From: Spongiactinospora rosea
GTDB lineage: Bacteria; Actinomycetota; Actinomycetes; Streptosporangiales; Streptosporangiaceae
NCBI RefSeq assembly: GCF_003315795.1
Contig: NZ_QMEY01000018.1
Span: forward strand, 1-64,000
Reading direction: 5' to 3'
DNA: 64,000 bases
Shown here: positions 50,040 through 57,747 of the stretch, one piece after another
Layout of the letters: every line of letters starts with the position of its first letter
How positions within the stretch are numbered: position 1 is the first letter of the stretch
Position numbers and translations under genes: made by a program
Notes under the pieces: generated by a model
What the model saw: only the letters and a program-made list of their open reading frames with translations
Database searches by the model: none
What the model was told of the DNA's origin: nothing

Positions 50040-50439
50040 TCGCTCCCCAGCTCACAACCCGGCCCGTAAGGTCGAGCGCTTCCCGGCCCGGGATGACGAA
50101 GACGTGCTCCCGGCCCTGGATGATCTCCAGCTCGGCTACGTTGATCCCAACATAGTGGGTGAACCGCCCCGATGCCTCGGGAGCGCGCACGAGCCAGTAG
50201 GAAAGCTGTGCGTCCGACATAGCGCCCGGCTTGATGTCGGACACATACTGCCCGTCGCCGTAACGGGCATCCCTGCCGTTCCGCTTTCGCAGAGACGGGT
50301 ACAACCTCAGACCTCTGAGGATCGACATCATGCTGGTAAAGCGGGTGTAGTGCCAGAATACCTGGTAGTCGTCTCGCGGGGCGGATGAGAGGTACTTGTT
50401 TCCGGGATTCCCGGACTGTGGGTCAGAAGTCACGTCCAT
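49993..50439 (-). CDS. HYD1-type ADP-ribosyltransferase toxin-like protein
   Basis: This 148-residue protein shows the Tox-ART-HYD1 pattern: VFWHYTRFTSMMSILRGLRLYPS (HYT motif), ARYGDGQYVSDIKPG (GxGQY(V/L)(S/T)D), RFTHYVGINV, and VIPGREALDLTGRVVSWG. In this fold His, Tyr and Asp residues form the NAD+ site, and the enzyme would ADP-ribosylate a target in the cell. There is no signal or delivery domain, so it would act as an intracellular toxin, probably neutralised by the DUF6881-like neighbour. The start has no striking ribosome site. Confidence 0.8.
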   Translation of the reverse strand: MDVTSDPQSGNPGNKYLSSAPRDDYQVFWHYTRFTSMMSILRGLRLYPSLRKRNGRDARYGDGQYVSDIKPGAMSDAQLSYWLVRAPEASGRFTHYVGINVAELEIIQGREHVFVIPGREALDLTGRVVSWGANDDPIPPGGVAPRFS

Positions 50440-50718
50440 ATAAAAGCACCCCCTCGATCAGGGGTAGCGGTCGCTGCCCAGGAAATGCGATTGCAGAATA
50501 TTGAACTTTGTTGCATGACCGTAGGCGCCGGTCTTGCAAGCGGCTGATGAAGAGGATGCCGGGCTGAGGCCACAGCTGTGCCAGCTGTATCCGCCGGTCC
50601 CCTCAGATCTTCAAAAAAATTCAACGGAGTGAACATGCGGCCCCGGCCTCCTCCGCTCCGCGCCTATGGCATGATCTCCCTATCCTGGTGATTTGCCCGA
50701 CGTGGGAGGGTATGCCGT

Positions 50719-51567
50719 ATGGTCACCGCAGACAAAGCCTCGCCCCAGTACCCCGAGGCGGCCTGGCGCCTGATCGTCGCGGCTATCGATGCCGTGGGGT
50801 GCCCGGCACGCAGGATCGCTGACTGTTCAGAGGGTACTGTCAGCGCCTTTTCTCTCATCGCGCCTGAACTCAAGGGGCATGACCTCACCGACTCGACCCT
50901 GAGCCTCTGGCGCCACCGCAAAGTGAAGCGCATTCCCCGCCGCGAGAAGCTGATCGTGTTGAAGCTGACCCTCCTCTGCCTTGGTGACCCTTTGTCTCAT
51001 AGCTGGTCCGATGCGCAACGTCGGACTGCTTTGCAGAATGCTGTCGAATTCGCTGACGAGGTCTGGAAGGCGCGGGACGAAGATGAGGAGTCTCGCGCGC
51101 TTGCTGTCATGATAAAGGGGGATGCTCGGTATGCGCGCACGGTCGAAATGCTGAGCGAGTACGGGGAGCGACTGCTCCGGCAGGTGGGCGTCAGGAGTAG
51201 GGGAGAGGCTGAAGCCAAACTGGCGGTGCTGCACCAACTCAACGGGGACAGCGACGATGCCCGATACTGGTCGGTCCTGGCCGCTGCGGTAAATCCTGCC
51301 TACAAGGCTGTTTCGTCTCAAAAGGAGCTGTTCAGCACGGCTCGCCGCTTCGCAGCGGGATATGAGCGTGTCCGTGACCGTGAGGCGGCGCGCATGTACC
51401 TGGTCCGTGCGGCAGGGGGCGGCGACGGGGACTCGGCCTACCAGCTTGGCCAAATGGCCGAATTGGAGGGAGATGTACGCGTGGCGGTGGATTGGTACCG
51501 CCGCGCCGCCGATTATGGCCACCCTGACGGAAGGCTCCGCGCAGAGAGTCTCATGGCCACCTTCTGA
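50719..51567 (+). CDS. Sel1-repeat protein with N-terminal HTH-like region
   Basis: In this 282-residue protein, the N-terminal ~75 residues are AWRLIVAAIDAVGCPARRIADCSEGTVSAFSLIAPELKGHDLTDSTLSLWRHRKVKRIPRREKL, which could be a small DNA-binding or inactive HTH module. The C-terminal 130 residues carry Sel1/TPR-like repeats (AARMYLVRAAGGGDGDSAYQLGQMAELEGDVRVAVDWYRRAADYGHPDG). Sel1 proteins mediate protein-protein contacts and recur in regulatory and defence loci. The ATG has GGGAGGG upstream. The role is unknown; it is the last low-GC gene of the island. Confidence 0.78.
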   Translation: MVTADKASPQYPEAAWRLIVAAIDAVGCPARRIADCSEGTVSAFSLIAPELKGHDLTDSTLSLWRHRKVKRIPRREKLIVLKLTLLCLGDPLSHSWSDAQRRTALQNAVEFADEVWKARDEDEESRALAVMIKGDARYARTVEMLSEYGERLLRQVGVRSRGEAEAKLAVLHQLNGDSDDARYWSVLAAAVNPAYKAVSSQKELFSTARRFAAGYERVRDREAARMYLVRAAGGGDGDSAYQLGQMAELEGDVRVAVDWYRRAADYGHPDGRLRAESLMATF

Positions 51568-51679
51568 TGCGCCTCACCCAGAGCACTGGACCTCCTCGCC
51601 TACCAAACCGTCCCCGGCAGATCAATCAGACGCCAGGGACGGGAGTGATGGAAAGAGTGTCACGGGGTTGGATGGAAGG

Positions 51680-52483
51680 TTAGAGGAGGGCGGAGCCGCG
51701 GTTGCGGGCGGAGGCGGCTAGGGCTTGGGAGAGGCGTTCGGCGCCGCTGGCGCGTTGCCAGCGGGCCCAGAGGCGGGGGGAGAGGCCGGCGAGGGTGGCG
51801 CCGACGCGGAACATGGCGGGGGCGACGTTGATTTCGAGGGCGTTGGTGCGGATGGCGCGTTGGACGGCGCGGGCGACGTCTTCAGGGGTGACGGAGCCGA
51901 CGCCCGGGGGGAGTGGTACGCCGGAGCGGGCGAACATGCCCTCGTCGCGGACGAAGCCGGGGTGGATCGCCGAGACGCCGATGCCGTGGGGGTGGAGGTC
52001 GGCGTGCAGGGCCTGGGTGAAGCCGCGCAGGCCGAACTTGGTGGCGTTGTAGAGCGATGAGCAGCACTGTGCGGTCTTGCCGCACATGGAGTTCATGAAC
52101 ACGAGGTGGCCGCGTTTGGCGGCCATCATCTGCTCGGCCGCGGCGCAGGCCATGACGATCGGGGCGCGGAGGTTGACGTCCAGGCAGCCGTCGATGTCGT
52201 CGATGTGGAGTTCGGCCGCGTGCACGGCGGGCATGACCGCGGCGTTGGCGACCAGGATGTCCACCGGACCGGCCTGGCTGAGCAGTTCGCGCGGGCCGTC
52301 CGGCTCGGAGAGGTCGGCGGGGATCGCCCGCGCGTCGAGCTCGGTGGCGAGCCGGGCCAGGAGGTCGGCGCGCCGGCCGCTGAGGACGACCTTCACTCCC
52401 TGACCGGCGAGGCGTCGCGCTATCGCCCTTCCGATACCTCCGGTGGCTCCTGTGATCAAAGCGGTGGTTCCGGGCAGCCGCAT
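51680..52483 (-). CDS. Short-chain dehydrogenase/reductase
   Basis: This 267-residue NAD(P)-dependent oxidoreductase has TGATGGIGRA as the dinucleotide-binding motif, NAAVM, catalytic Ser in FMNSMCGKTAQCCSS and YNATK as the YxxxK pair. The C-terminal tail after about 230 is basic and resembles SDRs with a membrane-associating end. The substrate is unknown. Its promoter carries an 8-bp inverted repeat. Confidence 0.9.
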   Translation of the reverse strand: MRLPGTTALITGATGGIGRAIARRLAGQGVKVVLSGRRADLLARLATELDARAIPADLSEPDGPRELLSQAGPVDILVANAAVMPAVHAAELHIDDIDGCLDVNLRAPIVMACAAAEQMMAAKRGHLVFMNSMCGKTAQCCSSLYNATKFGLRGFTQALHADLHPHGIGVSAIHPGFVRDEGMFARSGVPLPPGVGSVTPEDVARAVQRAIRTNALEINVAPAMFRVGATLAGLSPRLWARWQRASGAERLSQALAASARNRGSALL

Positions 52484-52516
52484 CCCATTGTCCTTACCTC
52501 GAACGGCATTGCCCCA

Positions 52517-52550
52517 TCACTATAGGTATTCAGGGTACTTCGTATAGTGA
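52517..52550. promoter_or_regulatory. Inverted repeat upstream of the SDR gene
   Basis: TCACTATA (52517-52524) and TATAGTGA (52543-52550) are perfect 8-bp inverted arms, 18 bp apart. The outer edges are A+T-rich in otherwise G+C-rich DNA, fitting a dimer operator over the promoter. Confidence 0.45.
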
Positions 52551-52603
52551 GGATGACGGGAATTGTTCCTAAGTGGTCACACCTCGCCGACGTTCGGCCC
52601 CGG

Positions 52604-52903
52604 TCATCCCAGGTAGAGGCGGTCGGCGAAGGCGCCGCGTTCGTCGCGTTTGGCGTCCGCGATCCGCTCGATGTCGTGCCAGGTGTGCCCGTGGACGGCG
52701 GCGAGCGCCCGCAGGACCTCCAGAACGTCGCCGATCTCCGCCGCCACCTCGTCGTGCCCCGCCTCGCTCAGCTCGGTCGACTCCTCGAACAGCTTCGCGA
52801 TCAGGGCCGCGCGGTAGTCGCTGTCGCCCAAGACGGACACCACCGGCGTCCGCCCGCTCCGCCGGATGATGTCCGGAATCTTGTCGCGGACCAGTTTTCC
52901 CAT
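52604..52903 (-). CDS. MazG-like nucleotide pyrophosphohydrolase
   Basis: This 99-residue all-alpha NTP-PPase has LVRDKIPDIIRRSG, then KLFEESTELSEAGHDEVAAEIGDVLEVLRALAAVHG with the EExxE...ExxD metal ligands. It would hydrolyse (d)NTPs to monophosphates and pyrophosphate, a house-cleaning role, with a single-domain length typical of MazG-like actinobacterial proteins. It is a standalone gene between the SDR and the hydroxylase operon. Confidence 0.85.
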   Translation of the reverse strand: MGKLVRDKIPDIIRRSGRTPVVSVLGDSDYRAALIAKLFEESTELSEAGHDEVAAEIGDVLEVLRALAAVHGHTWHDIERIADAKRDERGAFADRLYLG

Positions 52904-52934
52904 GTCGGAGGACCCTACCGGCCCATTCGGGATT

Positions 52935-54962
52935 TCAGGAGAGGAGTTTGTCCGGGGTGATGGGGAGGTGGCGGATGCGGTGGCCGGTGGCGTGGTGGAC
53001 GGCGTTGGCGATGGCGGCGGCGGTGCCGACGATGCCGATCTCGCCGATGCCCTTGCTGCCCATCGGGTTCAGGTAGGGGTCCTCCTCGTCGATCCAGGCG
53101 ACCTCGATGGCCGGTACGTCGGCGCACGCTGGGACGTGGTACTGGGCCAGGTCGTCGGTGAGGAAGTCGCCGAAGTCCGGGTCGAGGACGGTCTGTTCCA
53201 TCAGGGCCATGCCGAGCCCCATCGTCATGCCGCCGATGAACTGGGAGCGGGCCAGTTGCGGGGCGATGATGCGGCCCGCGGCGAAGACGCCGAGGAGGCG
53301 GGAGACGCGTACCTCGCCGGTGTCGGCGTGCACCCGGACCTCGGCGAACTGCGCGCCGAAGGCGTGCCGGGCGAAGTCGGCGGCCTCGCCGACCTCCTCG
53401 GTGGTGTCGGCGGTGGCCTCCTTGCCGCCGTTCTTGAGCAGGGCCTCGCAGGCGCGGACCACGGCGGTGCCCCAGGAGGCGGTGCCCATCGAGCCGCCGG
53501 CCAGGGTGGCCTTGGGCAGGTCGCTGTCGCCGATCTCGACGCGGACCTGTTCGGGCGAGGCGCCGAGGGTGTCGGCGGCGATGCGGGTCAGGGCGGTACG
53601 CGCGCCGGTGCCGATGTCCACCGCGGCGACCCGGACGATGAAGTCGCCATTGAGCACGCTCACCGACGCCGACGTAGGACGGCGATACGCCGGATAGGTC
53701 GAGGAGGCCACCCCGGTGCCGACCAGCCAGCGCCCCTCCAGCCGGATGCCCGGCTCGGGGTCGCGGCGCGCCCAGCCGAACCGGTGCGCGCCCTCGCGCA
53801 GGCAGGCGACGAGGTTCCGGGAGCTGTACGGCCGGCCGCTGCCGGGTTCGGCGTCCGGCTCGTTGATGATCCGCAGCTCGATCGGGTCCATCCCGGCGGC
53901 GATGGCGAGTTCGTCCATCGCCGACTCCAGGGCGAACATGCCCGGCGCCTCGCCGGGCGCTCGCATCCAGGAGGGCGTGGGGACGTCCAGCCGCGCCAGG
54001 TGGTGGTCGGTGCGCAGCGCGGGAGTGGCGTACATGACCCGCCCGACGATCGCGGTCTGCTCGGCGAACTCCTTCAGCGTCGAACTCTGCTCGACCACGT
54101 CGTGGTCGAGCGCGGTGAGCCGTCCCTGGGCGTCCGCGCCGAGCCTGACCCGCTGGATCGTCGGGGTGCGATAGCCGGTCATGTCGTACATCTGGTGCCG
54201 GGTCAGCGTGAGCTTCACCGGACGGCCGACCGCTCGCGCGGCCAGCGCCGCGATGACCGCCTGCGGGCGCGGCGTACCCTTCGAGCCGAACCCCCCGCCG
54301 ACATGCCTGGACACCACCCGCAGCCGTTCCGGCGGCAGCCCCAGGACCCGTGCGGTGATGTCCCGGTGGCCGGTCGGCCCCTGCGTCGAGTCGTAAAGGG
54401 TCAGGTCGCCGTCCGGCCCCCACACCGCGATGGTGGCGTGCGGCTCCATCGCGTTGTTGTGCAGGACGGGGGTCGTGTAGACCTCGTCCACCGTCACGGC
54501 CGCGTCCGCCAGCCCGGCCTCCACGTCGCCCTTCTCGGTGCGCGAGGGGAAGACGGGGTTGACGACCTTGGGCCGGTAGAGGCCGGGGTGGTCGGGGCGC
54601 AGGCGTACGTCGTGCGGCTCCTCGTCGTACTCGACCCGCACGCCCGTCCGGGCCGCCTCCCGCGCGACCTCCAGCGTCTCGGCCACCACGACGGCCACCG
54701 CCTGCCCGTGGTAGGCGATCTCCGGGCCCTGGAACACCGCCAGTTCCGGATCGCCGGTGTCGCCCAGTTCGGGCCGGTCGGCGCTGGAGAGCACGGCGAG
54801 TACGCCGGGCGTGGCCAGCGCGGCGCTCGGGTCCAGCGACCTGATCCGGCCCTTGGCGATGGCCGACTGCACGACGAACGCGTAGACGACCCCCTCGACG
54901 TCGTACTCGTAGGCGTACGTGGCCTGGCCGGTGACCTTGTCTCGTCCCTCGACGCGGTTCAT
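52935..54962 (-). CDS. Molybdenum hydroxylase large subunit (xanthine dehydrogenase/aldehyde oxidoreductase family)
   Basis: This 675-residue Mo-cofactor subunit of a heterotrimeric enzyme has the N-terminal MNRVEGRDKVTGQATYAYEYDVEGVVYA and the domain pair (ald_Xan_dh a/b hammerhead and Mo-binding). Cofactor-binding GGGFGSKG is present, and the catalytic Glu lies in the SKGIGEIGI segment near the C-terminus. It resembles PaoC/YagR aldehyde oxidoreductases more than xanthine-specific enzymes; the substrate is not certain. Its start overlaps the FAD subunit stop (ATGA). Confidence 0.9.
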   Translation of the reverse strand: MNRVEGRDKVTGQATYAYEYDVEGVVYAFVVQSAIAKGRIRSLDPSAALATPGVLAVLSSADRPELGDTGDPELAVFQGPEIAYHGQAVAVVVAETLEVAREAARTGVRVEYDEEPHDVRLRPDHPGLYRPKVVNPVFPSRTEKGDVEAGLADAAVTVDEVYTTPVLHNNAMEPHATIAVWGPDGDLTLYDSTQGPTGHRDITARVLGLPPERLRVVSRHVGGGFGSKGTPRPQAVIAALAARAVGRPVKLTLTRHQMYDMTGYRTPTIQRVRLGADAQGRLTALDHDVVEQSSTLKEFAEQTAIVGRVMYATPALRTDHHLARLDVPTPSWMRAPGEAPGMFALESAMDELAIAAGMDPIELRIINEPDAEPGSGRPYSSRNLVACLREGAHRFGWARRDPEPGIRLEGRWLVGTGVASSTYPAYRRPTSASVSVLNGDFIVRVAAVDIGTGARTALTRIAADTLGASPEQVRVEIGDSDLPKATLAGGSMGTASWGTAVVRACEALLKNGGKEATADTTEEVGEAADFARHAFGAQFAEVRVHADTGEVRVSRLLGVFAAGRIIAPQLARSQFIGGMTMGLGMALMEQTVLDPDFGDFLTDDLAQYHVPACADVPAIEVAWIDEEDPYLNPMGSKGIGEIGIVGTAAAIANAVHHATGHRIRHLPITPDKLLS

Positions 54963-55933
54963 GGCGCCAGCTCCCGGAGGGTGGAAGTGATCAGATTGCG
55001 GGCCAGCGCGACCTTGTAGGCGTTGCGCGGCAGCGGGCGGGCGAGCGCGAGTTCGGCGTTGGCCGCCGCCGCGTACGCCTCCTCACCCGCGACCGAACCG
55101 ATCAGGGCGTCCTCGGCGCGGCTCGCCCGCCACGGTACGTGGGCCACGCCGCCCAGCGCGAGCCGGCATTCGCGCACGATGCCGTCGGAGTCGATGTCGA
55201 GCAGCGCCGCGATCGACACCAGCGCGAACGCGAACGACGCCCGTTCGCGCACCTTGCGGTAGGTGGACCGGCCGGTCGGCGGGGCGGGCAGCTCGATGGT
55301 GGTGATCAGCTCGCCCGGTTCGAGCACGGTGTCCCGCTGCGGGTCGGTGCCGGGCAGGCGGTGCAGGCCGGGCATCGGCACTTCCCGGTCGCCGCCGGGA
55401 CCCGTGACGTGGACCTTCGCGTCGAGCGCGGCCAGCGCCACGGCCATGTCGGAGGGATGGGTGGCCACGCAGGCGTCGGAATGCCCGATGATGGCGAGAT
55501 TGTGGTGTTCGCCGGGGATGGCGGGGCAGCCGGTGCCCGGCTCGCGCTTGTTGCACGGTTTGGAGATGTCCTGGAAGTAGCCGCAGCGGGTGCGTTGCAG
55601 GAGGTTGCCGCCGACCGTGGCCATGTTCCTGACCTGCCCGGACGCCCCGCTGAGCACGGCCCGCGCCAGCATGGGGTAGCGCCGCCGGATGTCGGGGTGC
55701 GCGCCGAGGTCGCTGTTGCGCACGGTCGCGCCGATCCGCACACCGCCGTCGGGCAGCGGCTCGATCCGGTCGTACGGCAGGCGGCCGACGTCCACCAGGC
55801 GTTCGGGCGTGGCCACGCCGAGCCGCATGAGGTCCACCAGGTTGGTGCCGCCGGCGAGGTACATCGTGCCCGGCTCGTGCAGGCCGACCGCCTGCCGCCC
55901 GTCGCCGGCCCGCACGTAGTCGAACGGTCTCAC
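54959..55933 (-). CDS. Molybdenum hydroxylase FAD-binding subunit
   Basis: This 324-residue subunit relays electrons from the iron-sulfur centres to the acceptor. It has LAGGTNLVDLMRLGV as the FAD motif and GNLLQRTRCGYFQDISKPCNKREPGTGCPA, a Cys-rich loop with four cysteines that in PaoB-type subunits binds an extra 4Fe-4S cluster. The GTG start overlaps the preceding stop (GTGA). The extra cluster favours an aldehyde-oxidoreductase (PaoABC-like) assignment. Confidence 0.9.
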   Translation of the reverse strand: MRPFDYVRAGDGRQAVGLHEPGTMYLAGGTNLVDLMRLGVATPERLVDVGRLPYDRIEPLPDGGVRIGATVRNSDLGAHPDIRRRYPMLARAVLSGASGQVRNMATVGGNLLQRTRCGYFQDISKPCNKREPGTGCPAIPGEHHNLAIIGHSDACVATHPSDMAVALAALDAKVHVTGPGGDREVPMPGLHRLPGTDPQRDTVLEPGELITTIELPAPPTGRSTYRKVRERASFAFALVSIAALLDIDSDGIVRECRLALGGVAHVPWRASRAEDALIGSVAGEEAYAAAANAELALARPLPRNAYKVALARNLITSTLRELAP

Positions 55934-56484
55934 CGCACCACCTCCGCCTGCGCGCCCGGCGCGGTGACGCCGGCGGCGGCCTGCTCGATGGCGGCCACGA
56001 TGTTGACGTACGCCCCGCACCTGCAAAGATTCCCGCTCATCCGCTCGCGGATCTCCGCGGCGTCCAGCGCCGGGTCCGCGCTCAGGTCATCGGTGATCGC
56101 GCTCGGCCCGCCCTCGTCCAGCATCCCCACGGCGGAGCAGAGCTGCCCCGGTGTGCAGTATCCGCACTGGAAGGCGTCCAGCTCGATGAACGCCTCCTGG
56201 AGCGGATGCAGCCCGTCGCCGTCGGCCAGCCCCTCGACGGTGGTCACCTGCGCCCCGTCGCAGGCCACCGCGAGGAGCAGGCAGGAGTTGACCCGCCTGC
56301 CGTCCACAAGGACCGTGCACGTCCCGCACTGACCGTGGTCGCAGCCCTTCTTCGAGCCGGTCAGCCGCAGCCGCTCGCGCAGCAGGTCGAGGAGCGATGT
56401 GCGCGTATCAACGTCAAGGTGATGCTCCACATCATTGACTCGAACGGTAACAGAAGCCATACCCGAGGTGGTGCCCGTCCGCAT
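55930..56484 (-). CDS. Molybdenum hydroxylase 2Fe-2S subunit
   Basis: This 184-residue small subunit has a plant-type ferredoxin motif GCDHGQCGTCTVLVDGRRVNSC and a second cluster motif CGYCTPGQ...GNLCRCGAY. It shuttles electrons from molybdopterin to FAD. ATG at 56484 is chosen (AAAGGA upstream) over a TTG at 56493. It is the first gene of the three-subunit operon, order Fe-S, FAD, Mo. There is no obvious Tat signal (two-Arg motif), though PaoA-type proteins can carry one. XdhC-type maturation factors are not in the window. Confidence 0.92.
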   Translation of the reverse strand: MRTGTTSGMASVTVRVNDVEHHLDVDTRTSLLDLLRERLRLTGSKKGCDHGQCGTCTVLVDGRRVNSCLLLAVACDGAQVTTVEGLADGDGLHPLQEAFIELDAFQCGYCTPGQLCSAVGMLDEGGPSAITDDLSADPALDAAEIRERMSGNLCRCGAYVNIVAAIEQAAAGVTAPGAQAEVVR

Positions 56485-56517
56485 GGCGGCCAATCCTTTC
56501 CTTGATCCTTCGCCATG

Positions 56518-57687
56518 CTACGAGGTGGACCGGCTCACACCGGCGGCGGCCCGGAGCGCGCCCTGCGCCGCGCGCACCGCGCTGTTCATGGAGATCTCGC
56601 CGCGCATGCCCGGGGCCGCGACCATGTCGCCGGCCAGGAACACCCCGTCGCCGCGCTCGATCGCCGGACGGTCCCGCCAGGTGAAGCCGGGCAGGTCCAG
56701 GGCCCCGGTACGTCCCTTGGCCGCGGCCGAACGCTGCCAGGTCACCCGCTCCCGCCAGCCCGGCACCGCCAGGTCGGCGAACGCCTCCACCCGGGCCCGC
56801 GCGTCCGCCCTGCTCTCGCCCTTCTGGATGGGCATGTCGAGCTGGAACAGCGTCTCGCCCGCGGGCGCGGTGGTCGGGTCCTGCATGGAGTAGCTCTCGT
56901 GGAACCCGCCGGTGTCCAGGTCCCAGCAGATGAACCAGTCCTTCGGGCCGGACCGCACCGCGAGGTCGAGCATCACGCAGTTGCCGCCCTCCCAGCGCAG
57001 CGAGGAGTCGCCGAGCAGGCCGCGCGCCGACGACAGTTCGGTCGCGACGATCGTCGGCTCCTTGGGGAGTTCGGTGACCCGGGATTCGAGTTCGATCCGC
57101 ACCCCCAGCTTCCGGGCGTGCGCCTCCATCCGGCGGACGACCGCCTGCCAGCCGCCGATCACCCAGCGGACCGCGGGCGGCTTGGGCGCGAAGACCCGCC
57201 AGAGCAGGTCCCAGACGAAGGCCGCGGACAGCCGGCCGGTGTCGGCGTCGAAGGTCACGACGCTGATCGCGTTCGCGGCGGCCTTGGCGACGTCCTCGCC
57301 GTACCGGGCCGAGGCCCAGGAGTGGAAGTCCTGGTCCACGGGCGCGGAACTGCCGCGGTGGGTGAGCATCATGCGCAGGAACCCGAGCGGCGGGAGGCGG
57401 TGCATCCGCCCCTCGCGGATGAAACCGATCTGCATCATCTGGCGGAGCGGCGGCTTGCCCAGCGGGCCGGTCAGCCCGCGCTTGACCATCCAGCCCCAGT
57501 GCGGTCCGTCGGCGTAGAAGACGTGCGCGCCCTCGTGCGCCACGTACGGCCCGCTGGTCGCCCGGCCCCGGCCGCCCACCTCGCGATGCGCCTCGTACAG
57601 CGTCACCTCGGCTCCGCCCTCGGCGGCCGTGATGGCCGCGGTGAGCCCGGCGAGCCCGCCACCCACCACAACGATCTTTTTCGACAC
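56518..57687 (-). CDS. FAD-dependent oxidoreductase, phytoene-desaturase/amine-oxidase type
   Basis: This 389-residue flavoprotein has the N-terminal VVVGGGLAGLTAAITAAEGGAEVTLYEAHREVGGRGRAT dinucleotide fold and a C-terminal GVFLAGDMVAAPGMRGEISMNSAVRAAQGAL FAD-contacting segment. It is shorter than carotenoid desaturases (about 500), so it fits the NAD(P)-binding FAD oxidoreductases of unknown role related to them. It is read away from the hydroxylase operon at the same direction, with a 33-bp gap to it. A palindrome lies upstream of its start. Confidence 0.85.
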   Translation of the reverse strand: MSKKIVVVGGGLAGLTAAITAAEGGAEVTLYEAHREVGGRGRATSGPYVAHEGAHVFYADGPHWGWMVKRGLTGPLGKPPLRQMMQIGFIREGRMHRLPPLGFLRMMLTHRGSSAPVDQDFHSWASARYGEDVAKAAANAISVVTFDADTGRLSAAFVWDLLWRVFAPKPPAVRWVIGGWQAVVRRMEAHARKLGVRIELESRVTELPKEPTIVATELSSARGLLGDSSLRWEGGNCVMLDLAVRSGPKDWFICWDLDTGGFHESYSMQDPTTAPAGETLFQLDMPIQKGESRADARARVEAFADLAVPGWRERVTWQRSAAAKGRTGALDLPGFTWRDRPAIERGDGVFLAGDMVAAPGMRGEISMNSAVRAAQGALRAAAGVSRSTS

Positions 57688-57712
57688 GTTCGTCCCTTTC
57701 CTGCTTGTCTCA

Positions 57713-57724
57713 CCTCCTAGGAGG
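57713..57724. promoter_or_regulatory. 12-bp perfect palindrome near the oxidoreductase start
   Basis: CCTCCTAGGAGG, centred about 31 bp upstream of the FAD oxidoreductase start codon. It could be a repressor site or fold into an anti-Shine-Dalgarno hairpin, since AGGAGG on the minus strand resembles a ribosome site with no start behind it. Confidence 0.4.
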
Positions 57725-57747
57725 GTTTCGCGTGGCGGAATGTGACA

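Noticed and set aside
50430..50636. 68-residue minus-strand frame before the HYD1 gene
   Set aside because: Low-quality composition, no ribosome site, overlaps the HYD1 start region; not supported.
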